The notes: generated by a model from the letters alone, not told the origin. A stretch of DNA of 64,000 bases from Virgifigura sp964551315 (GCA_964551315.1 CAZKCM010000019.1:4867-68866); one strand, 5' to 3'; positions 35,604 to 45,246 are shown, counted from the stretch's first letter. Translations and numbers: made by a program.

Positions 35604-37352
35604 GTGCCGCTCAGGATGAAGCCAGTCGATGTGGTGCTCGTGGGTGTCGGGTGGACAGGTGGCATCCTCGCCAAGGAGCTGGCGGAAGCGGGGTACAGGG
35701 TCGTCGGGCTCGAGCGCGGCGGCCTCCGGCAGACCGTGCCGAACTTCCAGTCGCCGAGCATGCATGACGAGCTGAAATACGCCATTCGCCACGGCCTGAT
35801 GCAGGACCTGAGCGTCGAGACAATCACCTTCCGCAACTTCGTCGGCCAAAGGGCGCTGCCGATGCGCCAGCTCGGCTCGTTCTATCCCGGTACCGATCTG
35901 GGCGGGGCCGGCGTTCACTGGAACGGGCAGACCTGGCGCTTCCTGCCGGCGGACTTCAAGCTTCGTCGCTTTGTCACCGAACGCTACGGGCCCGATTTCA
36001 TCCCGGACGACCTGACGATTCAGGACTGGCCGATCACCTATGAGGAGCTCGAGCCCTTCTACGCGCATTTCGAGGATGTCTGCGGCATCGCCGGCCCGGG
36101 CGAGGGGACCTCATATCTGGAACAGGCCCCGCGGAGCCGCCCCTACCCCAATCCGCCGATGAAGACCCCCTACGCCTCGGCGCTGTTTCGCGATGCCTGC
36201 GAGCGGCTCGGCTACAGGCCGTTCCATGTTCCGTCCGCCAACATAACGCGGCTCTACACGAATCCCTTCGGGGCCCGGCTCAAGCCCTGCATGTATTGCG
36301 GCTTCTGCGAGTACTTCGGCTGCGAGCATTACGCCAAGGCAAGCCCGCAGATCACCGTGCTTCCCTTCGCCCTGGCCAATGAGAACTTCGAGTTGCGCAC
36401 CCACGTCCACGTCACCCGGATCAATCACGATCCGGCGGCGCGGCGCGCGACCGGCGTAACCTACATCGACGGGCGTGGCCGCGAGGTCGAGCAGCCGGCC
36501 GAGACCGTCGTGCTTTGCGCCTTCGCCTACAACAACGTGCGCTTGCTACTCCTCTCCGGAATCGGCAGGCCTTACGATCCGGCCACCGGGGAGGGCGTGG
36601 TCGGCCGCAATTACACCTACCAGACAATGACCGACGTCGACGTTTTCTACGACGGAGGGAAGAGGCTGAATCCCTTCATGGGGGCGGGTGCGGCCGGCGT
36701 GGCGATCAACGAGTGGAACACCGGAAACTTCGATTATACGGGCCTCGGCTTCGTTGGCGGCGCCTATATCGCGTGTTACGTGACGAGTGGACGGCCGATC
36801 GAGAACCACCCCGTTCCGGACGGCACGCCTCGCTGGGGCCTGGAATGGAAGCGCGCCGTGGCGCGGCACTACAACAGCACCGCCGGGATCAGCGTCCACG
36901 GGTCTTCCATGCCCCATCCCGGCAATTACATCGGCCTCGACCGGACCTACACGGATGCCTACGCGCAGCCGCTGGCGATGATCACCTTCGACTTTCCCCG
37001 CAACGATCGCCTGATGTCGCGCTTCGTCACGGAAAAGGCGTGGGAGGTCGCCAAGGCCATGGGCGGAAGACAGGTTTCCGTGTCGTGGCTCGCCGACCAT
37101 TACAGCATCGTGCCGTATCAGACGACGCACAACACCGGCGGCGCGATCATGGGCGATGACCCGCGGACCAGCGCCGTCAACAAGTATCTACAGAGCTGGG
37201 ATCTGCACAATCTCTTCGTCATGGGGTCCTCCGTCTTTCCGCAGAACGCCGGCTACAACCCGACAGACACGGTCGGTGCGCTCGCCTATTGGTCCGCCGA
37301 AGCCATGATCGGCGACTACCTGAAGAATCCCCGTCCCCTGGTGCCGGCATGA
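35604..37352 (+). CDS. GMC-family flavoprotein subunit of a gluconate-type sugar dehydrogenase
   Basis: 582 residues. The FAD-binding motif VGVGWTGGILAKELAEAGY is near the N-terminus; there is no signal peptide, consistent with Tat co-export by the gamma subunit. A cysteine cluster, CMYCGFCEYFGC, fits the 3Fe-4S site described in FAD-glucose dehydrogenase alpha subunits. The C-terminal GMC signature HNTGGAIMGDDP and GYNPTDTVGALAYW is present. It oxidises a sugar or sugar acid in the periplasm and passes electrons to cytochrome c; the substrate is not determinable. The start is GTG 35604, after GGGGAGG. Confidence 0.88.
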   Translation: MPLRMKPVDVVLVGVGWTGGILAKELAEAGYRVVGLERGGLRQTVPNFQSPSMHDELKYAIRHGLMQDLSVETITFRNFVGQRALPMRQLGSFYPGTDLGGAGVHWNGQTWRFLPADFKLRRFVTERYGPDFIPDDLTIQDWPITYEELEPFYAHFEDVCGIAGPGEGTSYLEQAPRSRPYPNPPMKTPYASALFRDACERLGYRPFHVPSANITRLYTNPFGARLKPCMYCGFCEYFGCEHYAKASPQITVLPFALANENFELRTHVHVTRINHDPAARRATGVTYIDGRGREVEQPAETVVLCAFAYNNVRLLLLSGIGRPYDPATGEGVVGRNYTYQTMTDVDVFYDGGKRLNPFMGAGAAGVAINEWNTGNFDYTGLGFVGGAYIACYVTSGRPIENHPVPDGTPRWGLEWKRAVARHYNSTAGISVHGSSMPHPGNYIGLDRTYTDAYAQPLAMITFDFPRNDRLMSRFVTEKAWEVAKAMGGRQVSVSWLADHYSIVPYQTTHNTGGAIMGDDPRTSAVNKYLQSWDLHNLFVMGSSVFPQNAGYNPTDTVGALAYWSAEAMIGDYLKNPRPLVPA

Positions 37353-38236
37353 CGGCCCGTCGCGCCACCGCAGCGGCTCTCGGCATCGGTGTGACTCTTT
37401 TCCTCCTGTCTGCCGCGAAGGCGCAGGTCGACGGCGAAGGTCGGCCGGCCGGGGGGCAAACGGGACAACCATCAGTCATCGGGGATCAGCCCGGGGCCGT
37501 TCGCCCCGGCGGCGCCGAGCCGGACATCAACAATGGCCGGTTCGTGGCCGTCGGCGGCGCGACGCAGGACATCGCCAATGCCTGTTTCCGCTGCCATGGC
37601 CTGCAGGGCGCGGGCGATTCCGCCGGTGCCTTTCCGCGGCTGGCCGATCAGAGCGCCTGGTACCTCTTCAAGGCCCTCCAGGATTATGCGAGCGGGCGGC
37701 GCAACAACGCGATCATGACGCCGATTGCCCAGGCGCTCACGACCGAACAGATGGAGGACGTGGCCGCCTATTATGCATCGGTCAAGGACGCCCCCTACCC
37801 GCCGCCCCCGGAGGTCGACCCGCTCATGCTCCAGCTGGGCGCTGCCCTGAGCGCGGTCGGCTCCGCCGAGCAGGGCGTGCAGGCTTGCGTGAACTGCCAC
37901 GGGCCGGAGGGCGTCGGCATGCCGCCTGTCTACCCCTATCTGGCCGGGCAGCACGCGCCCTATCTGGAGCTCCAGCTGCGCCTCTGGAAGGAGGACCGGC
38001 GCGGCGCCGACCCGCTCAACGTGATGAAGACCATCGCCGAGCAACTGACCGACGAGCAGGTGCGGGCGGTTTCCCTGTATTTCGCCTCCATCCGTGTTCC
38101 GGAGGTCACGCCCGAAGACGCGTTCGAGGCGGGCGGAGCCACGGCGACGACGCCGGAGGAAGGGGCACCTTCGGGGACGGCGCTTGGTGTCACGCCGGAT
38201 GCCACCGCAGGTTCCGGCACCGCGACGGACGAATAG
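37349..38236 (+). CDS. Diheme cytochrome c, electron-transfer subunit of the sugar dehydrogenase
   Basis: 295 residues. A signal peptide (ALGIGVTLFLLSAAKAQ) is followed by two c-type heme domains with CFRCH and CVNCH motifs, each in a cytochrome c4-like setting (CHGLQGAGDSAGAFPRLADQ, CHGPEGVGMPPVYPYLAGQ). It has two hemes where the classical gluconate dehydrogenase cytochrome has three. ATG overlaps the flavoprotein stop (ATGA, 37349-37352). The C-terminal tail is a low-complexity Ala/Gly/Thr segment. Confidence 0.9.
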   Translation: MTARRATAAALGIGVTLFLLSAAKAQVDGEGRPAGGQTGQPSVIGDQPGAVRPGGAEPDINNGRFVAVGGATQDIANACFRCHGLQGAGDSAGAFPRLADQSAWYLFKALQDYASGRRNNAIMTPIAQALTTEQMEDVAAYYASVKDAPYPPPPEVDPLMLQLGAALSAVGSAEQGVQACVNCHGPEGVGMPPVYPYLAGQHAPYLELQLRLWKEDRRGADPLNVMKTIAEQLTDEQVRAVSLYFASIRVPEVTPEDAFEAGGATATTPEEGAPSGTALGVTPDATAGSGTATDE

Positions 38237-38242
38237 TCGGGT

Positions 38243-38677
38243 ATGGCGGCCCGCCGCGATGCCTGGTCCCGGGCCGGCGCAACGCCGGTGCGCCGTCGTC
38301 GGCGGTCGTTCTCGCTGGCCTGCGGCTTCGTCCTCCTGCTCGGCGCGACGGCTTGCGGCGAGGCGGACGAAGTCCCCGTCGCCATGCGCGTCGTCGGCGG
38401 CGACCCGGAGCGGGGGAAGGAACTCGTCGCGCGCTATGACTGCGTTGTCTGCCATCAGATCCCGGGCATTCGCGGAACCACGGGAGCCATTGGCCCGTCT
38501 CTGACCGGCTTCGGCCTTCGAGGCTACATCGCGGGCGTGAAGCCGAACCGGCCCGGGTTCCTCACGCAGTGGGTCCGAGACCCGCCGTCGATCGCCCCGA
38601 ACACGGCGATGCCGAATCTGGGGGTCACCGAGGAGGAGGCCCGACATATCGCTGCCTACCTCTACACGCTTCGATAG
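38243..38677 (+). CDS. Lipoprotein cytochrome c
   Basis: 144 residues. An N-terminal basic segment and hydrophobic stretch end in a lipobox-like LLLGATACG, so the protein is probably lipid-anchored at Cys38. One heme motif, CVVCH, lies near residue 71, with the distal Met likely in NTAMPNLGVTEEEARHIAAY. It sits six bases after the diheme cytochrome and just before the oxidase genes, a natural electron shuttle between the two complexes. Confidence 0.85.
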   Translation: MAARRDAWSRAGATPVRRRRRSFSLACGFVLLLGATACGEADEVPVAMRVVGGDPERGKELVARYDCVVCHQIPGIRGTTGAIGPSLTGFGLRGYIAGVKPNRPGFLTQWVRDPPSIAPNTAMPNLGVTEEEARHIAAYLYTLR

Positions 38678-38685
38678 GACGTGCG

Positions 38686-39432
38686 ATGCGCTTCGACATN
38701 NNNNNNNNNNNNNNNNNNNNNNNNNNNNNNNNNNNNNNNNNNNNNNNNNNNNNNNNNNNNNNNNNNNNNNNNNNNNNNNNNNNNNNNNNNNNNNNNNNNC
38801 GGATGTGGTGGTGGGAAGTCCGCTACCTCGACCCGGAGGGCGGCATCGCCTTCGAGACGGCGAACGAGATCCATGTCCCGGTCGGCCGGACGGTTTCGGC
38901 GGAGCTCGCCACGGCGGACGTGATTCACAGCTTCTGGGTTCCGAACCTCGCCGGAAAGCTGGACATGATTCCGGGGCAGGACAACAGGCTGACCTTCCGG
39001 GCCGATCGGCCCGGCGTCTACCGCGGCCAATGCGCCGAGTATTGCGGTGCGCAGCACGCGCAGATGGCGTTCTATGTGGTCGCCGAGCAGCCCGACGACT
39101 TCGCGCGATGGTTCGAGAGCCAGCGCGCGCCCGCCCGCGAGCCGCGCGTTCCCTTCATTGCGCGCGGCCGGCAGCTCTTCCTGGATGGGGGATGCGGCGC
39201 CTGCCACACCGTTCGGGGAACGCCGGCCAATGGCGAACTCGGCCCCGACCTGACCCATGTCGGAAGCCGGCTTTCGATCGCGGCGGGGTCGTTCGACAAC
39301 CATGTCGGAACGCTCGAGGCCTGGATCGCCGCCAGCCAGCGCCTGAAGCCGGGGAATCGGATGCCGTCTTTCGACGTGTTCGAGGGACAGGATCTCCGCG
39401 CGCTCGCCGCCTATCTGGAGAGCCTGAAGTGA
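38686..39432 (+). CDS. ctaC: Cytochrome c oxidase subunit II with fused cytochrome c domain (caa3 type), interrupted by a gap
   Basis: The gene begins with ATG 38686 (MRFD), enters the 100-N gap, and resumes at 38800. The part lost is the N-terminal membrane anchor and hairpin, so the true length is unknown; the frame agreement across the gap is fortuitous. The visible part has the Cu-A site (CAEYCGAQHAQM with the earlier His in ADVIHSFWVPNLAGK) and a C-terminal cytochrome c domain with CGACH and the Met in GNRMPSFDV. That fusion defines caa3 oxidases. Confidence 0.9.
   Translation: MRFDXXXXXXXXXXXXXXXXXXXXXXXXXXXXXXXXXXRMWWWEVRYLDPEGGIAFETANEIHVPVGRTVSAELATADVIHSFWVPNLAGKLDMIPGQDNRLTFRADRPGVYRGQCAEYCGAQHAQMAFYVVAEQPDDFARWFESQRAPAREPRVPFIARGRQLFLDGGCGACHTVRGTPANGELGPDLTHVGSRLSIAAGSFDNHVGTLEAWIAASQRLKPGNRMPSFDVFEGQDLRALAAYLESLK
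38700..38799. other. Assembly gap (100 N) inside ctaC
   Basis: Exactly 100 N, a scaffold gap of unknown real size. It removes the first transmembrane part of oxidase subunit II, normally about 100 or more residues, so the true gap is probably larger than shown. Confidence 0.98.
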
Positions 39433-41978
39433 GCACGACCAATGCGGTCGACACCAAGGAGTCGCAGTGGGAGGCGTCGGCACTGCGGAATCGCTCGCCT
39501 TCGGCGCAACGGCTCTACGAAGTCTGGCGGCCGCCGCGCGGGCTCGCTTTTATCAGCGAGGTCAACAACACCAACATCGGGCTGCTCTACATTCTGACGG
39601 CCTTTGCCTTCTTCCTGCTCGCCGGCCTCCTGGCGCTGCTGATGCGGATCCAGCTCGCCGTGCCCGAGAACGATTTCCTCGGTCACGAGGCCTACAATCA
39701 GATCTTCACCATGCACGGGACGGCGATGATGTTCCTCTTTGCCGTGCCGATGGTGGAGGCGTTCGCCGTCTACATCCTTCCGCAGATGCTGGGCGCGCGC
39801 GATCTGCCCTTCCCGAGACTCAGCGCCTTCGGCTACTGGGCCTATCTCATCGGTGGGGTCTTCGTGTTCGCGAGTCTGCTCTTCGGCGTCGCGCCCGACG
39901 GCGGCTGGTTCATGTACCCGCCCCTGACCTCGACGGAGTACTCGCCCGGGCTCGGCGCCGACATCTGGCTCCTCGGCCTCGGCTTCGTGGAGATCGCGGC
40001 GATTGCGGCGGCCGTCGAACTGATCGTCGGCATCCTCAAGACGCGTGCGCCCGGCATGTCGATCAACCGCATACCGTTGTTCGGCTGGTACATGCTCGTG
40101 GTCGCCGTGATGATCCTGTTCGGCTTCCCGCCTTTGGTTGCCGCCGACATCCTGCTCGAGGTCGAGCGGGCGTTCGATTGGCCGTTCTTCGACGCCGAGC
40201 GCGGCGGGCACCCGCTCCTCTGGCAGCATCTGTTCTGGATCTTCGGGCATCCCGAGGTCTACATCATCTTCCTGCCGGGCGCCGCGATCGTTTCGATGGT
40301 GCTGCCGACCTTCGCTCGGCGACCGCTGGTCGGCTATAGCTGGGTGGTGCTGGCCGCCATCGGGACCGGCTTTCTCAGCTTCGGCCTGTGGGTGCACCAC
40401 ATGTTCACCACGGGCATCCCGCAGCTTTCGCTCGGTTTCTTCTCGGCGGCCAGCCTGGCCGTGGTGATCCCCGCCGGGATCCAGGTCTTCGCCTGGCTGG
40501 CGACCCTGCTTGCCGGTCGCCCGATCCTGAAGACGCCGATGCTCTTCGTCCTCGGCTTTCTCTTCATCTTCGTCCTCGGCGGCCTGACCGGCGCGATGGT
40601 CGCGGTCGTGCCCTTCGACTGGCAGGTGCACGACAGCTATTTCGTCGTCGCGCACTTCCATTACGTGCTGATCGGCGGGATGGTGTTTCCGTTCTTCGCC
40701 GGGCTCACCTATTGGATGCCGATCGCGACCGGTCGGATGCTGTCCGAGCGCCTGGGGCGGTGGAGCTTCTGGCTGATGTTCCTCGGCTTCAACGTCGCCT
40801 TTTTCCCGATGCATATCACGGGGCTCCTCGGCATGCCGCGCCGGGTCTACACATACCCGGAAGAGATGGGCTGGGATGCACTCAACATGACCTCTACGCT
40901 CGGCGCCTTCGTCTTCGCCGCCGGCGTTCTCGTGTTTGTTTTCGATGTCGCCCGGCATCTGCGCCGCGGCGAACGGGCCCGGAAGAATCCCTGGAACGCC
41001 GGCACCGTCGAATGGCTCACCGACGTTCCTGCGCTGCCCTGGAGCACGCGCAGCGTGCCAGTGATCAAGAGCCGGAATCCGCTCCTCGACAACCCCGAAC
41101 TGATGGATGAGGTGGATCGCGGCGAGTACTTCCTGGCCGACGCACCGACCGGCAAGCGGCAGGCACTGATCACCAGCGTCGTCGACGCCGAGCCCGAGCA
41201 GGTGCTGGATCTTCCGGGGCCAAGTTGGCTGCCGATGCTGGCCGCGGCCTTCAGCGCCGCGGCCTTCATCGCGTCCGTGTACAAGGCATGGGTCGTCGCG
41301 GTCGTCTGCACCACGGTCGCCATCGCCTTCGTTATCGCGTGGCTCTGGTCGACCGCGGGGAAGCCGGCGCAGGACTGGGCCGATATCGGGCGCGGCGTCA
41401 AGGTGCGGACCTATGTGACCGGCCCGCAATCGCATGCTTGGTGGGCGCTGTTCGTCACCATCCTGTTCGATGCCGTCGCCTTCGTCTCGCTCCTGTACAG
41501 CTATCTTTTTCTATGGACGGCGCGGTTGGATGCCTGGCCGCCGCCAAATGCCGGCCCGCACGATATCTGGGCCGGGGGTCTTGCGGCGGCCCTGATGGTG
41601 GCGAGCGGCGTCGCCGTCCGGGCGGCCGTCACCGGCAACCTGCGGAACCGGCCGCTTCGGCTGTGGTTCGGTCTCGTGTCGGCGTCGATCGCGGGGGCCG
41701 TGGCGCTCACCGTTTATGCACTTCTGTTCCAGGGCGGAGAACTGCGGCCGCAAGAGCATGCCTACGCGGCTACCGTCTGGATCATCATCGCCTATCACGC
41801 CGTCCATATTGCCGTTGCCATGATCATGAGCGTCTACACGCTTGCCCGCGCCGCCGCCGGCATGATTCACGCCGAACGCGACATGTCGCTGAGGAGCACG
41901 GCGCTGTTCTGGTACTACACGGTCATTCAGGGCTTGGTCGCGTTGGCGCTGATCTACCTCTTTCCGGAACTCACCTGA
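39429..41978 (+). CDS. ctaD: Cytochrome c oxidase subunits I and III fused (caa3 type)
   Basis: 849 residues. Residues to about 560 are subunit I with heme and Cu-B ligands: low-spin heme His in FTMHGTAMMF, then WIFGHPEVYIIFLPG (Tyr-His crosslink), VHHMFTTG, and HDSYFVVAHFHYVLIGG. The C-terminal 220 residues are subunit III-like helices (SHAWWALFVTILFDAVAFVS, AYHAVHIAVAMIMSVY). It reduces oxygen to water with proton pumping. Start is GTG 39429, overlapping the ctaC stop (GTGA). Confidence 0.93.
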   Translation: MSTTNAVDTKESQWEASALRNRSPSAQRLYEVWRPPRGLAFISEVNNTNIGLLYILTAFAFFLLAGLLALLMRIQLAVPENDFLGHEAYNQIFTMHGTAMMFLFAVPMVEAFAVYILPQMLGARDLPFPRLSAFGYWAYLIGGVFVFASLLFGVAPDGGWFMYPPLTSTEYSPGLGADIWLLGLGFVEIAAIAAAVELIVGILKTRAPGMSINRIPLFGWYMLVVAVMILFGFPPLVAADILLEVERAFDWPFFDAERGGHPLLWQHLFWIFGHPEVYIIFLPGAAIVSMVLPTFARRPLVGYSWVVLAAIGTGFLSFGLWVHHMFTTGIPQLSLGFFSAASLAVVIPAGIQVFAWLATLLAGRPILKTPMLFVLGFLFIFVLGGLTGAMVAVVPFDWQVHDSYFVVAHFHYVLIGGMVFPFFAGLTYWMPIATGRMLSERLGRWSFWLMFLGFNVAFFPMHITGLLGMPRRVYTYPEEMGWDALNMTSTLGAFVFAAGVLVFVFDVARHLRRGERARKNPWNAGTVEWLTDVPALPWSTRSVPVIKSRNPLLDNPELMDEVDRGEYFLADAPTGKRQALITSVVDAEPEQVLDLPGPSWLPMLAAAFSAAAFIASVYKAWVVAVVCTTVAIAFVIAWLWSTAGKPAQDWADIGRGVKVRTYVTGPQSHAWWALFVTILFDAVAFVSLLYSYLFLWTARLDAWPPPNAGPHDIWAGGLAAALMVASGVAVRAAVTGNLRNRPLRLWFGLVSASIAGAVALTVYALLFQGGELRPQEHAYAATVWIIIAYHAVHIAVAMIMSVYTLARAAAGMIHAERDMSLRSTALFWYYTVIQGLVALALIYLFPELT

Positions 41979-41993
41979 GCGGGGGAGAGGCCG

Positions 41994-42383
41994 ATGCCGC
42001 TCGCAGCCCGAGTCATCGAACGCGACAGCCTTCTTGGCATGGTGGGCGCCCCCATCGTATGGGCGGTCCACTTCGTGACGGTCTATGTCCTGGTTTCCCT
42101 CGCCTGCGCCTTCCGCTTCGCCGAAGGTCGAGTACTGGGCATCGGTATCGTGCCGTTCCTGATCGGCATCGCGACGCTGATCGCCGTGATCCTCATCACC
42201 ATGCTCGCCAGGCTGGGCTATCGTCGCTGGCGACAGACCGAGGCCGATCGGCGTCGAATGGATCCGGACTTGTGGGAGCGCCGGCGCTTCATGGCTCTGA
42301 CGGCGTTCCTGCTCTCAGGTCTCTCGTTGCTCGCGACGATCTGGGTTGCGGTACCAGCCGCCCTCATCGAACCCTGTCGGTAA
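41994..42383 (+). CDS. Small membrane protein of the caa3 oxidase cluster
   Basis: 129 residues with three transmembrane helices (VGAPIVWAVHFVTVYVLVSL, IVPFLIGIATLIAVILITML, LTAFLLSGLSLLATIWVAVP). No named family recognised with confidence. Proteins of this size and topology are commonly found between the oxidase and ctaG genes in alphaproteobacterial caa3 clusters, so it may be a small subunit or assembly aid. GGGGGAGAGG precedes the ATG. Confidence 0.7.
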   Translation: MPLAARVIERDSLLGMVGAPIVWAVHFVTVYVLVSLACAFRFAEGRVLGIGIVPFLIGIATLIAVILITMLARLGYRRWRQTEADRRRMDPDLWERRRFMALTAFLLSGLSLLATIWVAVPAALIEPCR

Positions 42384-42388
42384 CCCGG

Positions 42389-43327
42389 ATGCGCCGCCCG
42401 CTTCTCACGGGTCTAGCGTTGGGGGTGGCCGTGGCGCCGCGCGAGACTCTGGCCCATGCCGTCGGCGCCGGCAGACCGAACGACCTCTGGAGTGCGTGGA
42501 CCTTCGACCCGCTGGTGTGGGCCGGTCTGGGTGCGGCGGTGTTACTCTATGGCGTCGGACTCGGGCGCATCTGGCGCCGCGCGGGCATCGGCCGGGGAAC
42601 GCCGTTCATGAGGGCCAGCTCCTTCGCCGGCGGCGTGCTGTGCCTGTTCTTGGCCCTGGTCTGGCCGCTCGACGCGCTCGGCGAGGATCTCTTCGCCGCG
42701 CATATGGCGCAGCACATGCTGCTGATCGCGGCCGCCTCGCCGCTTCTGGTCCTGGGCGATCCGCTGCTGCCCTTCCTTCGGGCCCTGCCGCAATCCTGGC
42801 GGATCGGGATGACGCGGTGGAGCAGGATCGGATGGTGGCGCGCGACATGGAAGCGGATGGGCACCCCGATGGCGGCGGCCCTGATTCACGGCATTGCCGT
42901 ATGGGTCTGGCACGCGCCGCCCGCCTTCGAGGCGGCCCTGCTGGAGCCTTGGATTCACAGGGTCGAGCACGCGAGCTTCCTGTTCACGGCGCTGCTCTTC
43001 TGGTGGGCGCTCGCCCGTTCCGGGCGCCACCCGGCGCTGGGTTACGGCGCAGGGTTCTTTGCGGTTTTCGCCACGGCGCTGCATTCGGGCCTGCTCGGCG
43101 CGCTGATTACCTTCGCGCCCGCCGTTCTGTACCCAACCTACGAAGGGCGCACGGAACCCTGGGGTCTGACGCCGCTGGCGGACCAGCAGCTTGCCGGCCT
43201 CATCATGTGGGTTCCCGGTGGGATCGTCTATCTGATTGCCGGTCTGGCGCAGGTCGTGGCGTGGCTCAACGCCGTTGAGCGGCGTGTGCGTCGGCGCGAA
43301 TCTGGCTCAGGGTGGTCCGCGGGGTGA
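42389..43327 (+). CDS. ctaG: CtaG (caa3-type) cytochrome c oxidase assembly protein
   Basis: 312 residues, seven predicted transmembrane helices after a signal-like N-terminus. The caa3_CtaG motif HMAQHMLLIAAASPLLVLGD is clear, as are WVWHAPPAFEAALLEPWIH and LADQQLAGLIMWVPGGIVYL. It is needed for caa3 oxidase assembly, probably copper insertion. This is the last gene of the cluster; its final 62 bases overlap, tail to tail, the TPP-enzyme gene on the other strand. Confidence 0.9.
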   Translation: MRRPLLTGLALGVAVAPRETLAHAVGAGRPNDLWSAWTFDPLVWAGLGAAVLLYGVGLGRIWRRAGIGRGTPFMRASSFAGGVLCLFLALVWPLDALGEDLFAAHMAQHMLLIAAASPLLVLGDPLLPFLRALPQSWRIGMTRWSRIGWWRATWKRMGTPMAAALIHGIAVWVWHAPPAFEAALLEPWIHRVEHASFLFTALLFWWALARSGRHPALGYGAGFFAVFATALHSGLLGALITFAPAVLYPTYEGRTEPWGLTPLADQQLAGLIMWVPGGIVYLIAGLAQVVAWLNAVERRVRRRESGSGWSAG

Positions 43328-44954
43328 TCGCCTCCGGATCCAGCCGCAGCTCGATGAGCGCCGGCCGGCCGGCCTTCATCGCCCGCTCAAACGCCGGCGC
43401 GAACTCGGCCGTCTTCTCCACCGTCTCGCCGTGCGCGCCGAAGGCGCGGGCATAGGCGGCGAAGTCCGGGTTGACGAGGTCGGTGCCGCTGATCCGGCCG
43501 GGGTAGCGGCGCTCCTGATGCATCCGGATCGTTCCGTACATGCCGTTGTTGATGACCAGGATGACGATGTCGAGGCCGTATTGCACGGCGGTTGCCAGCT
43601 CCTGCCCGTTCATGAGGAAATCGCCGTCGCCCGAGAAGCAGACGACCGGGCGGTCTGGGTGGACCGCCTTGGCCGCGACGGCGGCCGGCACGCCATAGCC
43701 CATGGCACCACTGGTGGGCGCGAGCTGGGTGCGGAAGGTCCGATACTGGTAGAAGCGGTGCAGCCAGGTCGCAAAATTGCCGGCGCCGTTGGTAAGGATC
43801 GCGTCGGCGGGCAGGCGCTCGCGCAGATAGGCCATCACCTCGCCCATTTGGAGCGAGCCGGGGATCTGCGGCGCCTCCAGGTTGGCCAAGTAGTCGGCCC
43901 GCGCGTCCGCGGTCCATTTCCTCCAGGCGGCGGAATCGACCGGCGTCAGGGCGCGCGCCGCCGCGGCGAATTGCGCCATCCCGGCATTGATCGGCAGGTC
44001 CGCCTGATAGACGCGGCCCAGCTCCTCAGCCCCGGCGTGGACGTGGATCAGGGCCTGCTTCGGCCGGGGCACCTCGACCAGCGTGTAGCCGCTGGTCGTC
44101 ATTTCGCCGAGCCGGGCGCCGACGACGAGCAGCAGGTCGGCGTTTCGGATCCGCTCCGCGAGCGCCGGGTTGATGCCGATCCCGACGTCGCCGGCATAGT
44201 TCCGGTGCGCGTTGTCGAAGAGGTCCTGACAGCGGAAGGACGCGCCCACCGGAAGGTCGTTTGCCTCGGCGAAGGCCCTGATGTCGGTCACGGCCCGCGC
44301 GTCCCAGCCGCCGCCGCCCAGGATCATGAAGGGCCGCTCGGCGGCGGCGAGCCGGTCGCGCATCGCCGCAAGATCCGCCGCGCCCGGATGAGGCCGCACG
44401 ACCTTGTAGGGGCCGGCATCGGCAACCGCCACGCGGTCGGTCAGCATGTCCTCGGGCAGGGCGATGACGACCGGCCCGGGCCGGCCGGCCACCGCGCGAT
44501 GGAAGGCCTGGCTCACGAGCTCGGGTATGCGGGCGGCGTCGTCGATCTGCGCCACCCACTTCGTCAGCGGGCCGAACATCCGCCGGAAATCGATCTCCTG
44601 GAAGGCTTCGCGCTCGACCTGGTCGCGGGCCACCTGACCGACGAACAGGATCATCGGCGTCGAATCCTGGAAGGCGGTGTGCACGCCGATCGAGGCGTTG
44701 GTCGCGCCCGGTCCGCGGGTCACGAAGCAGATGCCGGGGCGTCCGGTCAGCTTGCCGTAAGCCTCGGCCATGTTGGCGGCGCCGCCCTCCTGCCGGCAGG
44801 TGATCAGGCGGATCGCATCGCGCGCGTCGTAGAGGGCGTCGAGCACCGCCAGATAGCTCTCCCCCGGCACGCAGAAGGCCATATCGACGCCATGGATCTT
44901 CAAGGCGTCGACGAGGATCTGCCCGCCGGTCCGCAGGTTGGTGCCTTCGCGCAT
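43266..44954 (-). CDS. Thiamine pyrophosphate-dependent enzyme, acetolactate synthase-like
   Basis: 562 residues with three domains. The N-terminal pyrimidine-binding domain carries the catalytic Glu in TCRQEGGAANMAEAYGKLTG. A middle FAD/nucleotide-fold domain follows. The C-terminal diphosphate-binding domain has GDGDFLMNGQELATAVQYG with the NN metal ligand (VINNGMYGT). It belongs to the IlvB-like group; the usual regulatory IlvN is not adjacent, so it may be a catabolic decarboxylase or synthase. ATG 44954 has GGGAGAG upstream. Its 3' end overlaps ctaG by 62 bases. Confidence 0.88.
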   Translation of the reverse strand: MREGTNLRTGGQILVDALKIHGVDMAFCVPGESYLAVLDALYDARDAIRLITCRQEGGAANMAEAYGKLTGRPGICFVTRGPGATNASIGVHTAFQDSTPMILFVGQVARDQVEREAFQEIDFRRMFGPLTKWVAQIDDAARIPELVSQAFHRAVAGRPGPVVIALPEDMLTDRVAVADAGPYKVVRPHPGAADLAAMRDRLAAAERPFMILGGGGWDARAVTDIRAFAEANDLPVGASFRCQDLFDNAHRNYAGDVGIGINPALAERIRNADLLLVVGARLGEMTTSGYTLVEVPRPKQALIHVHAGAEELGRVYQADLPINAGMAQFAAAARALTPVDSAAWRKWTADARADYLANLEAPQIPGSLQMGEVMAYLRERLPADAILTNGAGNFATWLHRFYQYRTFRTQLAPTSGAMGYGVPAAVAAKAVHPDRPVVCFSGDGDFLMNGQELATAVQYGLDIVILVINNGMYGTIRMHQERRYPGRISGTDLVNPDFAAYARAFGAHGETVEKTAEFAPAFERAMKAGRPALIELRLDPEAITPRTTLSQIRADAHAAQRR

Positions 44955-45246
44955 CGCCGTCTCTCCCGCTGGCAAGAAGCGGCTTCCGGAATCCGCCGCC
45001 CGTAGTGACATAGCGGATCGGCTCGGCGCCCCGCAAGGCGGGATGCGATGGACCCGCGCGACGCGGCCCCTTCGTGGACGGGCAACCGCTTCGTTTGATA
45101 TGATTTGTCGAAGCAATGGGGGCCCGCCGGCCGCCACGGCATGGTTCGGGCCTCCGCGATGTTCCCGATCCGGTGCGGATCGCAAGGGCGCAGCGCCGCT
45201 GCCGCGACCGCTCCGGCCTCCAGGAAGGATACGGGGGGTGCCGCCC

